From: an uncultured Coriobacteriales bacterium
GTDB taxonomy: Bacteria > Actinomycetota > Coriobacteriia > Coriobacteriales > UMGS124
Reading direction: 5' to 3'
Assembly (NCBI GenBank): GCA_934636245.1
Contig: CAKUAI010000016.1
Coordinates: 23,265-87,264, forward strand
Length of the DNA: 64,000 nucleotides
Shown one piece after another: positions 52,637-61,269 of this stretch. The translations under genes were made by a program, and so were the position numbers. How positions within the stretch are numbered: position 1 is the stretch's first letter; every line of letters starts with the position of its first letter. Below the pieces are notes generated by a model. That model did not search any database. It had not been told where the DNA came from and saw only the letters and a program-made list of their open reading frames with translations.

Positions 52637-54382
52637 CTACTTTACTTGTCCCATGCTCTCTCCAAACAGGCTGATGAGTTCCTGTTTGCTGGTGACGCCG
52701 GCTTTGCGATAGATGTGGATGGCATGGGTCTTCACGGTGCCGGCGGTCACGTAAAGCTGCTCGGCAATGAAGGGCAGGCTACGGCCTTGCACGAGGTAGC
52801 GGCACACTTCTGCCTCGCGGGGCGTGAGGCCCAGGGTTTGGGCGAAGGCGTCGAGACGTGGGGCTTCGGCGAGTGCGGCACCCGGGAGCACGGTGCCTGC
52901 GGGCGTGGCACTCGGGGATGCGACACCTGCGGGTGCGCCGCCTGCGAGCATGGCGCCTGCGAGCGCGGAGGCGGCCCTCGCTCCTGTGGCTGCGACCTGC
53001 GGGGATGCAGTGCCTGCGAATGCGGCGCCTGCGAGCGCGGAGGCGGCCCTCGCTCCTGCCGCTGCGACCTGCGGGGACGGGCGACCGACGCCGGCTGCGG
53101 CGGCTGAGTCCGCACCGCACTCGCCGCAGCCGTCCTTTGCCCCCTCGAGCTTCGCCACGCGCCTCGCCAAGCCATCGGTTGTCAAAACAAGCAGGTAGAA
53201 GAGGGCAAACACTCCAACGGCGCATGCCAGCGGCAACACTGCCGCGCTCATGCCGGGGATCTCGCTCACAACGCGGCCGCCCGCATTCCCCAGGAACACC
53301 ACGCCGCCCACGAGGCCCTGCCCCACGCTGAACGCCAGCAGCGGCGAGGCGCCGGTCTGCTGGGTAGACTCGGTCACCTTCAAGATGACGAGTACCTGCA
53401 GGAAAAGGCTCGCGCCCGTGACGAGCGCTCCCGCCAGCGCCCCGCTCCGGTCCGGCGCCACGAGCAGCAACAACATCCCGAGCACCGAAAACGGCAGGCA
53501 GTAGCGGTAGAGCAGCCCGATATCCAGGCTCAGCGTGCCTTGGCTCACCGCGATGAGCGCCACGGCGGTGATACAGCAGCACACAAGGAAGCCACCCGGG
53601 AAGATGGTCTGCGCACCCGTGTAGCTCGAGCCCATGAGCAGCGACGTCACGAAATTGCCGATGAGTGCCGTCGCAGAGAACAGGGCCATGGCGCGCCAGG
53701 GGAGGATGCCTGCGTTCACCAGGCCCGCCGACGCCTCGCCGAGCATGCGTTCCTGGGGCCACACCTCGCCGGTCAGCTGGTGCCTGCGCCAAGAGTCGAG
53801 AAGCCACAGCCCCGCCGACGCCAGGGGCAGCAGGCAGGCGATGAGTGTGGACGCCCGGCTCGGTAGCACCGGAATTGCAAGATAGATGAGGTATCCCAGC
53901 AAGAAGGAGAGCAGCACGACCTGACGCATGCTGCGCGACCCCAGCGAGAAGCGCGCGCCCCAGGCCACCGTGAGCACGAGCCCCGCCGCGCCGTACACGA
54001 CGCCGCATGCGATGACGGCCGCGCTGATCCATCCGGGGTCGCCCTGCGGTCCCGCCGGCATGCCCATCAGAAGCGAAATCGCCCACGACGCGCCGGCGAG
54101 ACATGCGCCTGCCGCCAAAACCACAGCGGGGGAGAGACCGGGGTGCCGGCGGCGCAGCAAGCAGGCGAGCGCAACGGCGAGCACGGCCAGCGTGAGCTGC
54201 GAGGCGTAGTAGGCGTACTCGATGCCGATGCTCGCAACCACGTCGGCGCGGGGGAAGAGTGCCACGCTGAGGTTGGCCACGTAGCCCCAGGCCCACAGGC
54301 ACGCCGCGCCCACCACGGTGCACAGGGCCGAGCGACGTTGCGTCCAGTGGTGCCCTGTTTGGTCTCCCGTGCGCCCCGCCAT
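52637..54382 (-). CDS. Membrane LuxR-family transcription regulator
   Basis: A 581-residue protein with about 12 N-terminal membrane helices (to about residue 400), an Ala/Gly/Pro-rich linker and a C-terminal LuxR helix-turn-helix: 'LGLTPREAEVCRYLVQGRSL', 'VTAGTVKTHAIHIYRKAGV'. This architecture is greatly expanded in Coriobacteriia, where such genes usually face the oxidoreductase they are thought to control; here that is the divergent flavoprotein at 54569. The linker contains a near-perfect duplication ('SPQVAA(A/T)GARAASALAGA'). The ATG at 54382 has GGAG upstream. Confidence 0.9.
   Translation of the reverse strand: MAGRTGDQTGHHWTQRRSALCTVVGAACLWAWGYVANLSVALFPRADVVASIGIEYAYYASQLTLAVLAVALACLLRRRHPGLSPAVVLAAGACLAGASWAISLLMGMPAGPQGDPGWISAAVIACGVVYGAAGLVLTVAWGARFSLGSRSMRQVVLLSFLLGYLIYLAIPVLPSRASTLIACLLPLASAGLWLLDSWRRHQLTGEVWPQERMLGEASAGLVNAGILPWRAMALFSATALIGNFVTSLLMGSSYTGAQTIFPGGFLVCCCITAVALIAVSQGTLSLDIGLLYRYCLPFSVLGMLLLLVAPDRSGALAGALVTGASLFLQVLVILKVTESTQQTGASPLLAFSVGQGLVGGVVFLGNAGGRVVSEIPGMSAAVLPLACAVGVFALFYLLVLTTDGLARRVAKLEGAKDGCGECGADSAAAAGVGRPSPQVAAAGARAASALAGAAFAGTASPQVAATGARAASALAGAMLAGGAPAGVASPSATPAGTVLPGAALAEAPRLDAFAQTLGLTPREAEVCRYLVQGRSLPFIAEQLYVTAGTVKTHAIHIYRKAGVTSKQELISLFGESMGQVK
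52953..53096 (-). repeat. 72-bp tandem repeat in LuxR linker
   Basis: A 54-base block starting at 52953 recurs at 53025 with few differences, a 72-base period. It encodes the duplicated Ala-rich linker between the membrane and DNA-binding parts. Copy number could change by slippage without shifting frame. Confidence 0.65.
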
Positions 54383-54568
54383 GTCTTCTCCGCTCTCTAT
54401 ACCGCCATGTAGCTGGTAGTTTACTACATCTCTACCATTTGGGGAGATGCGTTTTGAGGGTCGTGCGATGCATGATGTGAGCCGTCGGGTGGCAATGGTG
54501 CCGCCCATCCGGGCCGCCCGGGCTTCTCGCCTGGGTCGACTTACGACGAAACCAAGGGGGTTTCACGC
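54383..54568. promoter_or_regulatory. Divergent promoter region, LuxR regulator and flavoprotein
   Basis: The 186-base gap between the two divergent genes. Inverted GTAG...CTAC sequences lie at about 54410-54440 (GTAGTTTACTAC at 54415-54426) and could be the regulator's site; this is inference from position. Confidence 0.45.
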
Positions 54569-56287
54569 ATGGAGAAGAACTATCCCGAACTTGCTCGCGA
54601 AGCCATGAGCCGCCGCACGTTCATCACGGCCGCCAGCGCCAGCGCCGCCTTTGCCGCTGCCGCCAGCATGGCCGGTGTCGCCCTGGCCGACGACGCCGAC
54701 AAGAACGCCGACGCGAGCAAGCCGCACGCTGAGGGCTCGCTCGCCGCTGCCAACCAGGCCGCCGGCACCGCCAACGCCTGCTATCCCACGAACGACCCCA
54801 ACCTCTTCCCTCCCTGCGCGGCGGGCGAGGGCGAGATTGCCTTTGTGTCCGAGCCTATCGCCGAGGCCGACATCGTTGCCACCCATGATGTCGACGTCGT
54901 GGTGTGCGGCCTGGGCCCCGCCGGCGACGCCGCCGCCCTTTCCTGCGCCGACCACGGCCTCAAGACGGTCGCCGTTGAGAAGCGCGCCATCGCCAACTAT
55001 TGCTCCGCCACGCTGGGCGGCACCAACTCCAAGATTCACAAGCACTGGGGCGTGGAGTTCGACGAGGCCGAGTGGCTCCACGACGCCATGGTGGACAACG
55101 GCTTCCGCGGCAACTTCGACCTGTACAAGCGCTACCTCGAGTGCAACGGCGAGGCTGTGGACTGGTACGTCGACCACCTCATGAAGGCCGGCGACAAGAC
55201 CGAGGACGACTTCCCCCTCACCTTCAACGCCACGGGCGACTTCCCCGACTTCCGCGACCCGGCCGACGCCACGAGCCTCTCGCGCTCCTGGAACACGAGC
55301 TTCAACCTGCCCTTTACTCCCGCCGACCTGTCGTCCCTGCTGCCTCAGCTCATTGAGGAGGCCGGCGCCGAGGTGCGCTACGAGTGCCCCGCCTGCCAGC
55401 TTGTGACCGATGAGAACGGCGCCGTGACGGGCGTCATCGTCAAGAGCGCCGAGGGCTACGAGAAGTACAACTGCGCCAAGGGCGTCGTGCTCGCCACCGG
55501 CGGTTACGGCTTCAACCTCGAGAAGCTCCAGCGCTGCTGCCGTCCGCGCGACCTGGCTCTGTGCGGCTGGATGAGTCCCTCCACCGGCAACACCGGCGAC
55601 GGCCACGAGATGGCTGTGGCCATCGGAGGCATCGAGGACGAATATCCGCATCCCCTCATGCTCGACCCCATGCAGCTCATGCCCTACCTGCGCGTGAACA
55701 AGCTGGGCAAGCGCTTCACGCCTGAGTACGAGCCCTACAACCACCTGGCCTGCGCTATCCAGGCTCAGCCCGGTGCCTGCGACTACTACATCGTTGACGG
55801 CGCCATCGCCGACAAGATCGACGCCATCTGGACGCCCTCCAGCTCCTGCTACGGCCCCAAGGAGGTCTGGGTTGGCGCCGCTACCAGCGAGAACGCCCTC
55901 AAGGCCGACACGCTTGAGGAGCTCGCAGAGCTCATGGGAGTGCCCGCCGACGCCTTCGTGGCCACCATCGAGCACTGGAACGAGATGTGCGACGCCGGCG
56001 AGGATTCCGACTTCCACTTCCCCGGCGCGATGATGGCCAAGATCGACACGCCGCCCTTCTACGCCAACCTCGAGGGCGCCGAGGCCCTTTGCACCGCCGG
56101 CGGCCTGCAGGTGGACATCCACTCCCGCGTGCTCAACGCTGACTTCCAGCCCATCCAGGGCCTGTTCGCCGTGGGCCTCACCTCGGGCGGCATGTTCAAC
56201 AACACCTACCCGCACAACCTCAACTGCCTGTCCCACACCCGCAACTGCACCTTCGGCTACCTCGTGGGCAAGTACCTCTCCGAATAA
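54569..56287 (+). CDS. Tat-exported FAD-dependent reductase (flavocytochrome c-like)
   Basis: A 572-residue flavoprotein. A twin-arginine signal 'SRRTFITAASASAAFAAAAS' is cut near 'GVALADDA'. The FAD_binding_2 domain has 'DVVVCGLGPAGDAAALSCAD', 'VLATGGYGFN' and a C-terminal 'TAGGLQVDIHSRVL' ending in 'LFAVGLTSGGMF'. There is no haem-binding Cys-X-X-Cys-His, so electrons must come from a separate carrier. Such enzymes reduce fumarate-like, urocanate-like, steroid or drug acceptors outside the membrane; the acceptor cannot be told. It is divergent from the LuxR regulator. Confidence 0.9.
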   Translation: MEKNYPELAREAMSRRTFITAASASAAFAAAASMAGVALADDADKNADASKPHAEGSLAAANQAAGTANACYPTNDPNLFPPCAAGEGEIAFVSEPIAEADIVATHDVDVVVCGLGPAGDAAALSCADHGLKTVAVEKRAIANYCSATLGGTNSKIHKHWGVEFDEAEWLHDAMVDNGFRGNFDLYKRYLECNGEAVDWYVDHLMKAGDKTEDDFPLTFNATGDFPDFRDPADATSLSRSWNTSFNLPFTPADLSSLLPQLIEEAGAEVRYECPACQLVTDENGAVTGVIVKSAEGYEKYNCAKGVVLATGGYGFNLEKLQRCCRPRDLALCGWMSPSTGNTGDGHEMAVAIGGIEDEYPHPLMLDPMQLMPYLRVNKLGKRFTPEYEPYNHLACAIQAQPGACDYYIVDGAIADKIDAIWTPSSSCYGPKEVWVGAATSENALKADTLEELAELMGVPADAFVATIEHWNEMCDAGEDSDFHFPGAMMAKIDTPPFYANLEGAEALCTAGGLQVDIHSRVLNADFQPIQGLFAVGLTSGGMFNNTYPHNLNCLSHTRNCTFGYLVGKYLSE

Positions 56288-56301
56288 AATACCTGGTAGA
56301 T

Positions 56302-56352
56302 GCCCTGCGAGACTGCCCGATGTCCTAATTTGTCCCAAGCGTCTCGCAGGGC
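56302..56352. terminator. Hairpin between flavoprotein and integrase genes
   Basis: GCCCTGCGAGAC (56302-56313) pairs perfectly with GTCTCGCAGGGC (56341-56352). The right arm codes for the last residues of the integrase, so the hairpin spans its stop codon and can end both convergent transcripts. It may also lie in the attachment site, which I could not define because the other end of the element is outside the window. Confidence 0.6.
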
Positions 56353-57455
56353 GTCGCGTTCGCGGCTATCTGGACGGACCTGTCGCGGCCCGGCCTCTCG
56401 TACACGCCGAACGTTATGTCGGGGCTCGCGTGGCCCATGAGCCGCGCTATCTGCTCGACGGGCACGTCCCTGGCGTCCATCTGCGTGGCGAACGTGGCGC
56501 GCAGGTTCTTGAGCAGCACGCGCGGCAGCCTGGCGGCCTCAAGGGCCTCGCCCCACGCCTTGGAGGCCGTCGCCTGGCCCATCGGGCCGCCGGTGCCGTC
56601 GTCGGTGAGCCACCTGTCGCCGCGCGCGGCCGCCTCGTCCTGGAGCCCCAACAGCCTTTCGGCCCATTTGCCGCCGACGGCCGCCCAGCGGTGGCTCCCG
56701 GGCGTCTTGAGTCGGGGCCGCTCGACGCCACCGACTGTTCGCACGGGCACCCTCCCGTGCTTGTCGACCTGCCTGAGCACGGGCACGGCCGCGACCGTGA
56801 CGCCCTCGGCCTCCTCACGCTCAACCTCGCCGACCATGGGGCCGAGCGACTCGCCGACGCGCAGGCCGCAGCAGGCGGCGAGCACGAACATCGCCCCGAG
56901 GCCGCACGACGACGCGGCCTCCCAGTACGCCTCCATGTCGGCCGTGCCGATGACGTCGCGGGCCCTGGCGTGCTCGACCCTGTCCGGCACCCTGTAACGC
57001 ACGGACATGGGGTCGGACGACGCGAGCCCGTATATCGACGCCTCGCGGTACACCCCGCGCAGCACCCGCATGGCGAGCTCGGCCTGCCACCTCGTGAGCG
57101 CGAGGAGCCACACCTGCACGTCGGCGGGCCTCACGTCGTCGAGCGGGACGGCGGCCCACCTGGGGCTCACGTGCGTACGCCAGGAGCTGCGGGTGTTGGC
57201 CAGGGTGTTGGGGGCTGCCGACTGCTCCACGGCGGGGAGGTACCAGCGCTCGTAGGCCTCTCCCACGGTGACGGGCCGCTTGGACGGCCCGCTGCCCACC
57301 CGCGTGCGTATCTCGGCCATGCGGTCGTCGGCCTCCCGCCTGGTTCCGTACAGCGTCTCCGTGCGGCGCTTGCCGCCCTCCATCCACCGCAGGCGGTACT
57401 TGCCCGCCTCCACGCGCTGCACGCAGCCCCACGAGGCCCTCTGTCTCCTTGCCAC
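56325..57455 (-). CDS. int: Tyrosine-type phage integrase
   Basis: A 376-residue site-specific recombinase. The N-terminal AP2-like arm-binding part 'RVEAGKYRLRWMEGGKRRTE' is followed by a SAM-like core-binding domain and the catalytic domain: Arg in 'CCGLRVGESLG', Arg in 'LLKNLRATFATQM', His in 'LMGHASPDITFGVYER' and its Tyr. The box II His is replaced by Lys. A GTG start at 57455 with GGAGG upstream was chosen over the frame to 57548. It marks the left end of the prophage. Confidence 0.9.
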   Translation of the reverse strand: MARRQRASWGCVQRVEAGKYRLRWMEGGKRRTETLYGTRREADDRMAEIRTRVGSGPSKRPVTVGEAYERWYLPAVEQSAAPNTLANTRSSWRTHVSPRWAAVPLDDVRPADVQVWLLALTRWQAELAMRVLRGVYREASIYGLASSDPMSVRYRVPDRVEHARARDVIGTADMEAYWEAASSCGLGAMFVLAACCGLRVGESLGPMVGEVEREEAEGVTVAAVPVLRQVDKHGRVPVRTVGGVERPRLKTPGSHRWAAVGGKWAERLLGLQDEAAARGDRWLTDDGTGGPMGQATASKAWGEALEAARLPRVLLKNLRATFATQMDARDVPVEQIARLMGHASPDITFGVYERPGRDRSVQIAANATPCETLGTN

Positions 57456-57706
57456 GGTCGCCTCCGTCGTTGGTCGGGGTGTGCTGGCTTGCTTGTCCGT
57501 TTGCTTCAACCCACGCGCCCGCGAGGGGCGCAGCCGGGACCCGCCCATCCTACTCGCAGGGGCGGACGGAAAAAGAACGGTGGTACCATGCCATCGGCGC
57601 GCCCCGGCCGAACGTCCCCCGAAGACGCGGGAGGGCCGGGCCGGGGCGCTTACTGCGGCCGCCTCCCGACAAGCGGGGGAGGGGTCGCGTCTGAAAGGGG
57701 GCCGCC

Positions 57707-57847
57707 ATGGCGTTTCGCCGCTTCAAGGCGCTGGTCTCGCGCCTGCTGTTTGAGGATGCGACCTATCGGGGCGGCAAGGGGCTTTCCGTAGCCTTAGACA
57801 CGGCGCTCGTACTGTTGGCGCTCGCCGCACTCGCGCTCGCTCGCTGA
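57707..57847 (+). CDS. 46-residue membrane peptide
   Basis: A short frame with AAAGGGGG before its ATG: a basic N-terminus 'MAFRRFKALVSRLLFED' and a C-terminal membrane helix 'VALDTALVLLALAALALAR'. It overlaps the 3' end of the gene at 57763 on the other strand by 85 bases, so one of the two may not be real in this part. No family recognised. Confidence 0.4.
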   Translation: MAFRRFKALVSRLLFEDATYRGGKGLSVALDTALVLLALAALALAR

Positions 57848-58401
57848 CGCGCGCGCTCGCGCCACTCGTGCGCTGCCTTGGCGACCTCTTCGAGCGAGCT
57901 GTCGACGCGTGCGAGGTGGTCGGTGGTGTCGCGGTACGGCGTCCCGATGCCGATGAACGAGCGCGACTCTATCGGGAAGACCTCGTGCGACGCCCTGCCC
58001 TCCTTCTTTGCCGAGTACGAGACCGCAACCGTCCCATCGTGGCCTTCCATCGCCGACGCGAACTCGGGCCACTTCCCCAGGAACGTCTCGCGTGAGCCGC
58101 CGGGCGGCAGGAACGGCCACGGCGATTTGGCGAACATCCCGAGGCCCGGCGCGCAGGCGGACAGCCTTTCCAGCGTGGCGTCGTCAACCTCGGCGCGCGT
58201 CTCGTAGGCCGGTGCCTGCCCTATGTTCTCCACGCGCAGCATGGCGGTCTGCGGGTAGTCCATGGTGACGTAGACGTAAGCTATGACGTGCGGGGACGTG
58301 GCGGCGCGGTGCGACGCTCTCGCCACGAGGGCGGCGGCGATGGCCCCGAAAGCCGCAGCGGCAGATATGGCGTTCGTGACGAACCACGGGATGTCGGGCA
58401 T
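57763..58401 (-). CDS. Prophage membrane protein, function unknown
   Basis: A 212-residue protein with one N-terminal membrane helix ('AISAAAAFGAIAAALVARA') and a soluble domain with beta-rich segments ('VIAYVYVTMDYPQTAMLRVE' reads like an immunoglobulin-type strand pair). Good GGAG precedes the ATG at 58401. It is the first of several minus-strand genes near the integrase, a place where phages carry lysogeny or exclusion genes. Family not recognised. Confidence 0.65.
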   Translation of the reverse strand: MPDIPWFVTNAISAAAAFGAIAAALVARASHRAATSPHVIAYVYVTMDYPQTAMLRVENIGQAPAYETRAEVDDATLERLSACAPGLGMFAKSPWPFLPPGGSRETFLGKWPEFASAMEGHDGTVAVSYSAKKEGRASHEVFPIESRSFIGIGTPYRDTTDHLARVDSSLEEVAKAAHEWRERARQRASASAASANSTSAVSKATESPLPPR

Positions 58402-58427
58402 ACGGCTCCGATCGTAAGGGGGAAGCG

Positions 58428-58586
58428 ATGAGGGACAACAAACAAGAACGCAGGCGGCGCATCTGGGAGAGGCTGGGCTTGGAGGACGCGTTCGAAATGG
58501 CGCTGTTCGTCTGCGCGGTGGCGGTTGCGGCGTATGTCGCCGCGTCGGCCGTTTACCTGGTGATGGCGATGGCCAAGCTGCTCTGA
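58428..58586 (+). CDS. 52-residue prophage membrane peptide
   Basis: A short frame with an excellent AAGGGGGAAGCG before the ATG. A basic head 'MRDNKQERRRRIWERLG' precedes one membrane helix ('EMALFVCAVAVAAYVAASAV') and a short tail. It diverges from the gene at 57763 and lies between minus-strand genes. Function unknown. Confidence 0.55.
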   Translation: MRDNKQERRRRIWERLGLEDAFEMALFVCAVAVAAYVAASAVYLVMAMAKLL

Positions 58587-58648
58587 CCCCGCCGCCCCCC
58601 GTCGGCCTTGCCTGCCTGCGGACTCCTCGGAAAGCGCCATGCGCGGCA

Positions 58649-59146
58649 TCACGGCCGCAGCCTCGCGAAGCACTTCGCGCCGGTGCGCCGCAGGTACGCG
58701 GCCACCTCGGGCGCGAGCGCGAGCGGCACAGTGTCTCTGTACGTGACGGCGGGCATGGAGGCCAAGCCCGTGCCGCACAGCATGCGCGCGTCGTCGTCCT
58801 CGATTCGCATGCGGGTGGAGCCGCCCGACTCGTAGGCCTCGCGCACGAGCCGCAGCTGGGCGGCGGGCAGGGTGTCGAGGACGGCGTGCAGCCGCCGGTC
58901 GAACCGCGCGCGCCCCAGCGGCCCCTCCGCGAGCTTCGAGGCGGCGACGGCGACGAAGAGGGAGGCGCACCCGGCGGCGGCGACGAGCGCCGGGCCGCAC
59001 AGGGCCGACGCCTGGAACCCCTCCAAGGGCCCCAGCGGCGCAAGGCACGCGAACGCGAGGGTTGCGGACAGTGCGAAAAGGAACATGGGCGGATGCCTTC
59101 CCAAGAGCTTCGAAAGGGCCTCGACGGCCCCGGCTACGTCGCCCAC
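58649..59146 (-). CDS. Superinfection exclusion B-like membrane protein
   Basis: A 165-residue protein with two N-terminal membrane helices ('PPMFLFALSATLAFACLAPL', 'CGPALVAAAGCASLFVAVA') and a cytoplasmic domain with 'LDTLPAAQLRLVREAYESGG' and 'ARMLCGTGLASMPAV', the layout of SieB-type proteins that protect lysogens from other phages. The GTG at 59146 follows GGGAGGTGG. The similarity is in architecture and pattern, so the call is tentative. Confidence 0.55.
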   Translation of the reverse strand: MGDVAGAVEALSKLLGRHPPMFLFALSATLAFACLAPLGPLEGFQASALCGPALVAAAGCASLFVAVAASKLAEGPLGRARFDRRLHAVLDTLPAAQLRLVREAYESGGSTRMRIEDDDARMLCGTGLASMPAVTYRDTVPLALAPEVAAYLRRTGAKCFARLRP

Positions 59147-59167
59147 GGTACCACCTCCCAGACGTCG

Positions 59168-59770
59168 CTATGGCTTGGACAGCGCCCCCTTGCCGCCGCC
59201 GGGCATCTTCCGGCCGCCCACCTCCACGGAGGCCAGCACCGCCTCGACCTGCCCCTCCAGGCCCTTGCGGGCGGTGGCCAGGACGAGGTAGAGGTCGCCG
59301 CCCGCGAACGCGAACCAAAACCAGCCGGACACGTCCTCGCCGTCGCCGTCTTTGGCCGTGAAGGGCCAGGCGCTCCACGACACGCCGCCCGACTGCGCGC
59401 GGGCGGGCTCGCCGAACCCGTAGCCCATCTCCCGGGCGAAGCCGCCCGTGACGAACGCCATGTAGGCGTCCTCGCCGAACAGGCCGCCGCAGTCCCAGCC
59501 GTCCATGCGCTGGGCCATGACCGACGCGCCGCCTTCCTCGGGGGCAACGGTCACGTGGGGGCTTTCGCCCTCGGGGGCCTCGGGGTCGGGCCAGTCGGCG
59601 GGGTATTGGAGCGTCAGCGTTCCGACCTGGGCGGCCTTCGTTCCGGTTTTCGCCGTGCCGTTCCCGTCCCCGCCCCGGGCGTTCCCGTTTTCGGCGGCGA
59701 GGGCCGACGGGGCGCAGGCGAGGGAGGCCAGGGCGGCGACCAGGAACGAGCGGCGGGTGATGCTTGGCAT
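59168..59770 (-). CDS. Tat-signal secreted prophage protein
   Basis: A 200-residue protein beginning with a twin-arginine signal 'SITRRSFLVAALASLACAPS' cut near 'ALAAENG'. The mature part is rich in Gly and acidic residues ('WPDPEAPEGESPHVTVAPEE') and resembles the single-domain secreted proteins often encoded in actinobacterial mobile elements. AAAGGAGC precedes the ATG at 59770. It lies directly after the repressor gene, so it may be expressed in the lysogen. Function unknown. Confidence 0.7.
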   Translation of the reverse strand: MPSITRRSFLVAALASLACAPSALAAENGNARGGDGNGTAKTGTKAAQVGTLTLQYPADWPDPEAPEGESPHVTVAPEEGGASVMAQRMDGWDCGGLFGEDAYMAFVTGGFAREMGYGFGEPARAQSGGVSWSAWPFTAKDGDGEDVSGWFWFAFAGGDLYLVLATARKGLEGQVEAVLASVEVGGRKMPGGGKGALSKP

Positions 59771-59795
59771 GGGGTGCTCCTTTCTGGGGAGGTGA

Positions 59796-60437
59796 TTATT
59801 CCATTTCTTCGGACGGCTGGAACCAAACGACTGTTCCGACGAACTCCACGGTATGCTCGTCATTTGAGCGTATGACGATGTCTTCATAACAGTCATCCCA
59901 CGAGTCGGGAGACAGAACGACCGTGCGAGAGGTGCGATACAGGCGGCGCATCACGTAGTCTTCTCCGTCGATGCTTACAACTGCTACGGAGCCATTTTTT
60001 GGCTCGCGAGCAGGGTCAATCAGGATGAAACAGCCTTCGGGATAGACTTTGCTCATACAATTACCTTCAACTTTGAGAAAGTAACCGCTCGGATGAGCGA
60101 CTGCGATTTGCCATGGGACGGGAACTGAATCGTCGAGCAATTCAGGCTCTTGTGCGTCACCGGCATGGACGCGGCCAAACAGCGGCAAAAAAGCGGGGCG
60201 CGCGCCCGAATCGAATTCATGAGCTTCCTTCGGCTTAAAGTGCTCGTCGTCGACGATTTCCCCTTTGTTGATGCCGAAGTGATCAGCTAGGGCTTGCACG
60301 GCCCCCATTCTTGGCACGGCGCGCCCGTTCTCCCATTGGGATACAGCCATTCCGGAAACGCCGGCGATTTTCCCGAACTCTTCCTGGGTAAGACCGTTGG
60401 AATTGCGAACACGGCGGATGTTTTCGGCGATGCTCAT
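59796..60437 (-). CDS. CI-like repressor, HTH plus S24-type domain
   Basis: A 213-residue protein with an XRE helix-turn-helix (residues 15-55, 'TQEEFGKIAGVSGMAVSQWE') and a C-terminal LexA/S24 domain. In place of the usual G-D-S-M-X-P the sequence has 'EGNCMSKVYPEGC', so the nucleophilic Ser is Cys; the catalytic Lys position reads 'YVMRRLYR', Arg in place of Lys. Self-cleavage after DNA damage is therefore doubtful. It faces a Cro-like gene across an operator region and should keep the phage lytic genes off. Confidence 0.88.
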   Translation of the reverse strand: MSIAENIRRVRNSNGLTQEEFGKIAGVSGMAVSQWENGRAVPRMGAVQALADHFGINKGEIVDDEHFKPKEAHEFDSGARPAFLPLFGRVHAGDAQEPELLDDSVPVPWQIAVAHPSGYFLKVEGNCMSKVYPEGCFILIDPAREPKNGSVAVVSIDGEDYVMRRLYRTSRTVVLSPDSWDDCYEDIVIRSNDEHTVEFVGTVVWFQPSEEME

Positions 60438-60552
60438 TCCCTGTCCTCTCGGAGAAGTACAAATTTAATTACATTTTATGGCAAAAACTATTGCCACGAA
60501 CTATATGTTTAGTTATAGTTAAGTCAATCGGAGGAAGGAGGAGGTGACATGA
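60438..60552. promoter_or_regulatory. Divergent repressor/cro operator region
   Basis: A+T-rich region between the repressor and the Cro-like gene. It has the palindrome TGGCAA-N6-TTGCCA (60479-60496) and, next to it, AACTATA (60499-60505) with TATAGTT (60514-60520). These are good candidates for repressor binding sites over both promoters. Confidence 0.65.
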
Positions 60553-60747
60553 GTGGAGTTAAAAGAGGCACGTATAGCCCAAAGGTATACGCAGCAGCAA
60601 GTAGCAGACTACCTGGGAGTTTCCCGGCACACATACCGAAAGCACGAGAAGAACCCGCAGCTCGTGACCATCGATGAAGCCAAGAAACTCGCAAAGCTGC
60701 TTCTGGTGGAACCGCAGGATATTTTTTTCGCTCAGAACTGTAATTAA
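60553..60747 (+). CDS. Cro-like XRE-family regulator
   Basis: A 64-residue helix-turn-helix protein: 'RYTQQQVADYLGVSRHTYRK' holds the recognition helix. The GTG start at 60553 follows AGGAGGAGG at eight bases; an ATG four bases earlier is in another frame. It diverges from the CI-like gene and begins the early operon, the usual place for Cro. Confidence 0.82.
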   Translation: MELKEARIAQRYTQQQVADYLGVSRHTYRKHEKNPQLVTIDEAKKLAKLLLVEPQDIFFAQNCN

Positions 60748-60770
60748 ACCTATAGTGAAAGGACGCAACC

Positions 60771-61250
60771 ATGGCAACCAAGGTTTACAGCTTCAGCACC
60801 GACGACCGCGAGAAGTTCGACCAGGCCAGGGCCGCAGTGCGGGAGCTTCTCGAGAAGCTGGGCGTCGAGGCGCAGGACGTGCCCGCAGACGGCGCGGCCG
60901 AAGCGGCGCAGGGCGGCGCAGACCCCGTGTTCGCACGCGCGCTGGAGTTCGCGAACGACTTCAACGGCGAGGCGCTCACGGCCTCCGAGATGGTCGACAG
61001 GGGCGACTGGGAGGCGGCGCGCGCGAGCGCCGAGAAGGCGAGCCGCACGGCGAGCGCGGCGGGCATGGCCGCCTTCGGGCACGACGGGGACGGCCTGCTC
61101 GTGGCCCTCGTGGTGAGGGCGCGCGGCATGGTCGACGAGGCGCTGGCGGCAATCGCCGAGAAGCGCGCGGCGTCGGCCTCGTACCTGCTCTCCGAGGCGG
61201 TGCAGGCCGCGACGCATGCGCTGGGCCTCGTGGCGTTCAGGGGGCTCTAG
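60771..61250 (+). CDS. Early prophage protein, function unknown
   Basis: A 159-residue, Ala-rich helical protein starting 'ATKVYSFSTDDREKFDQARA'. A GAAAGGA site precedes the ATG. It follows the Cro-like gene by 24 bases. No domain recognised; phages carry small DNA-metabolism or host-takeover proteins at this place. Confidence 0.7.
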   Translation: MATKVYSFSTDDREKFDQARAAVRELLEKLGVEAQDVPADGAAEAAQGGADPVFARALEFANDFNGEALTASEMVDRGDWEAARASAEKASRTASAAGMAAFGHDGDGLLVALVVRARGMVDEALAAIAEKRAASASYLLSEAVQAATHALGLVAFRGL

Positions 61251-61269
61251 CGATGGGGAGGGAAAGGCG

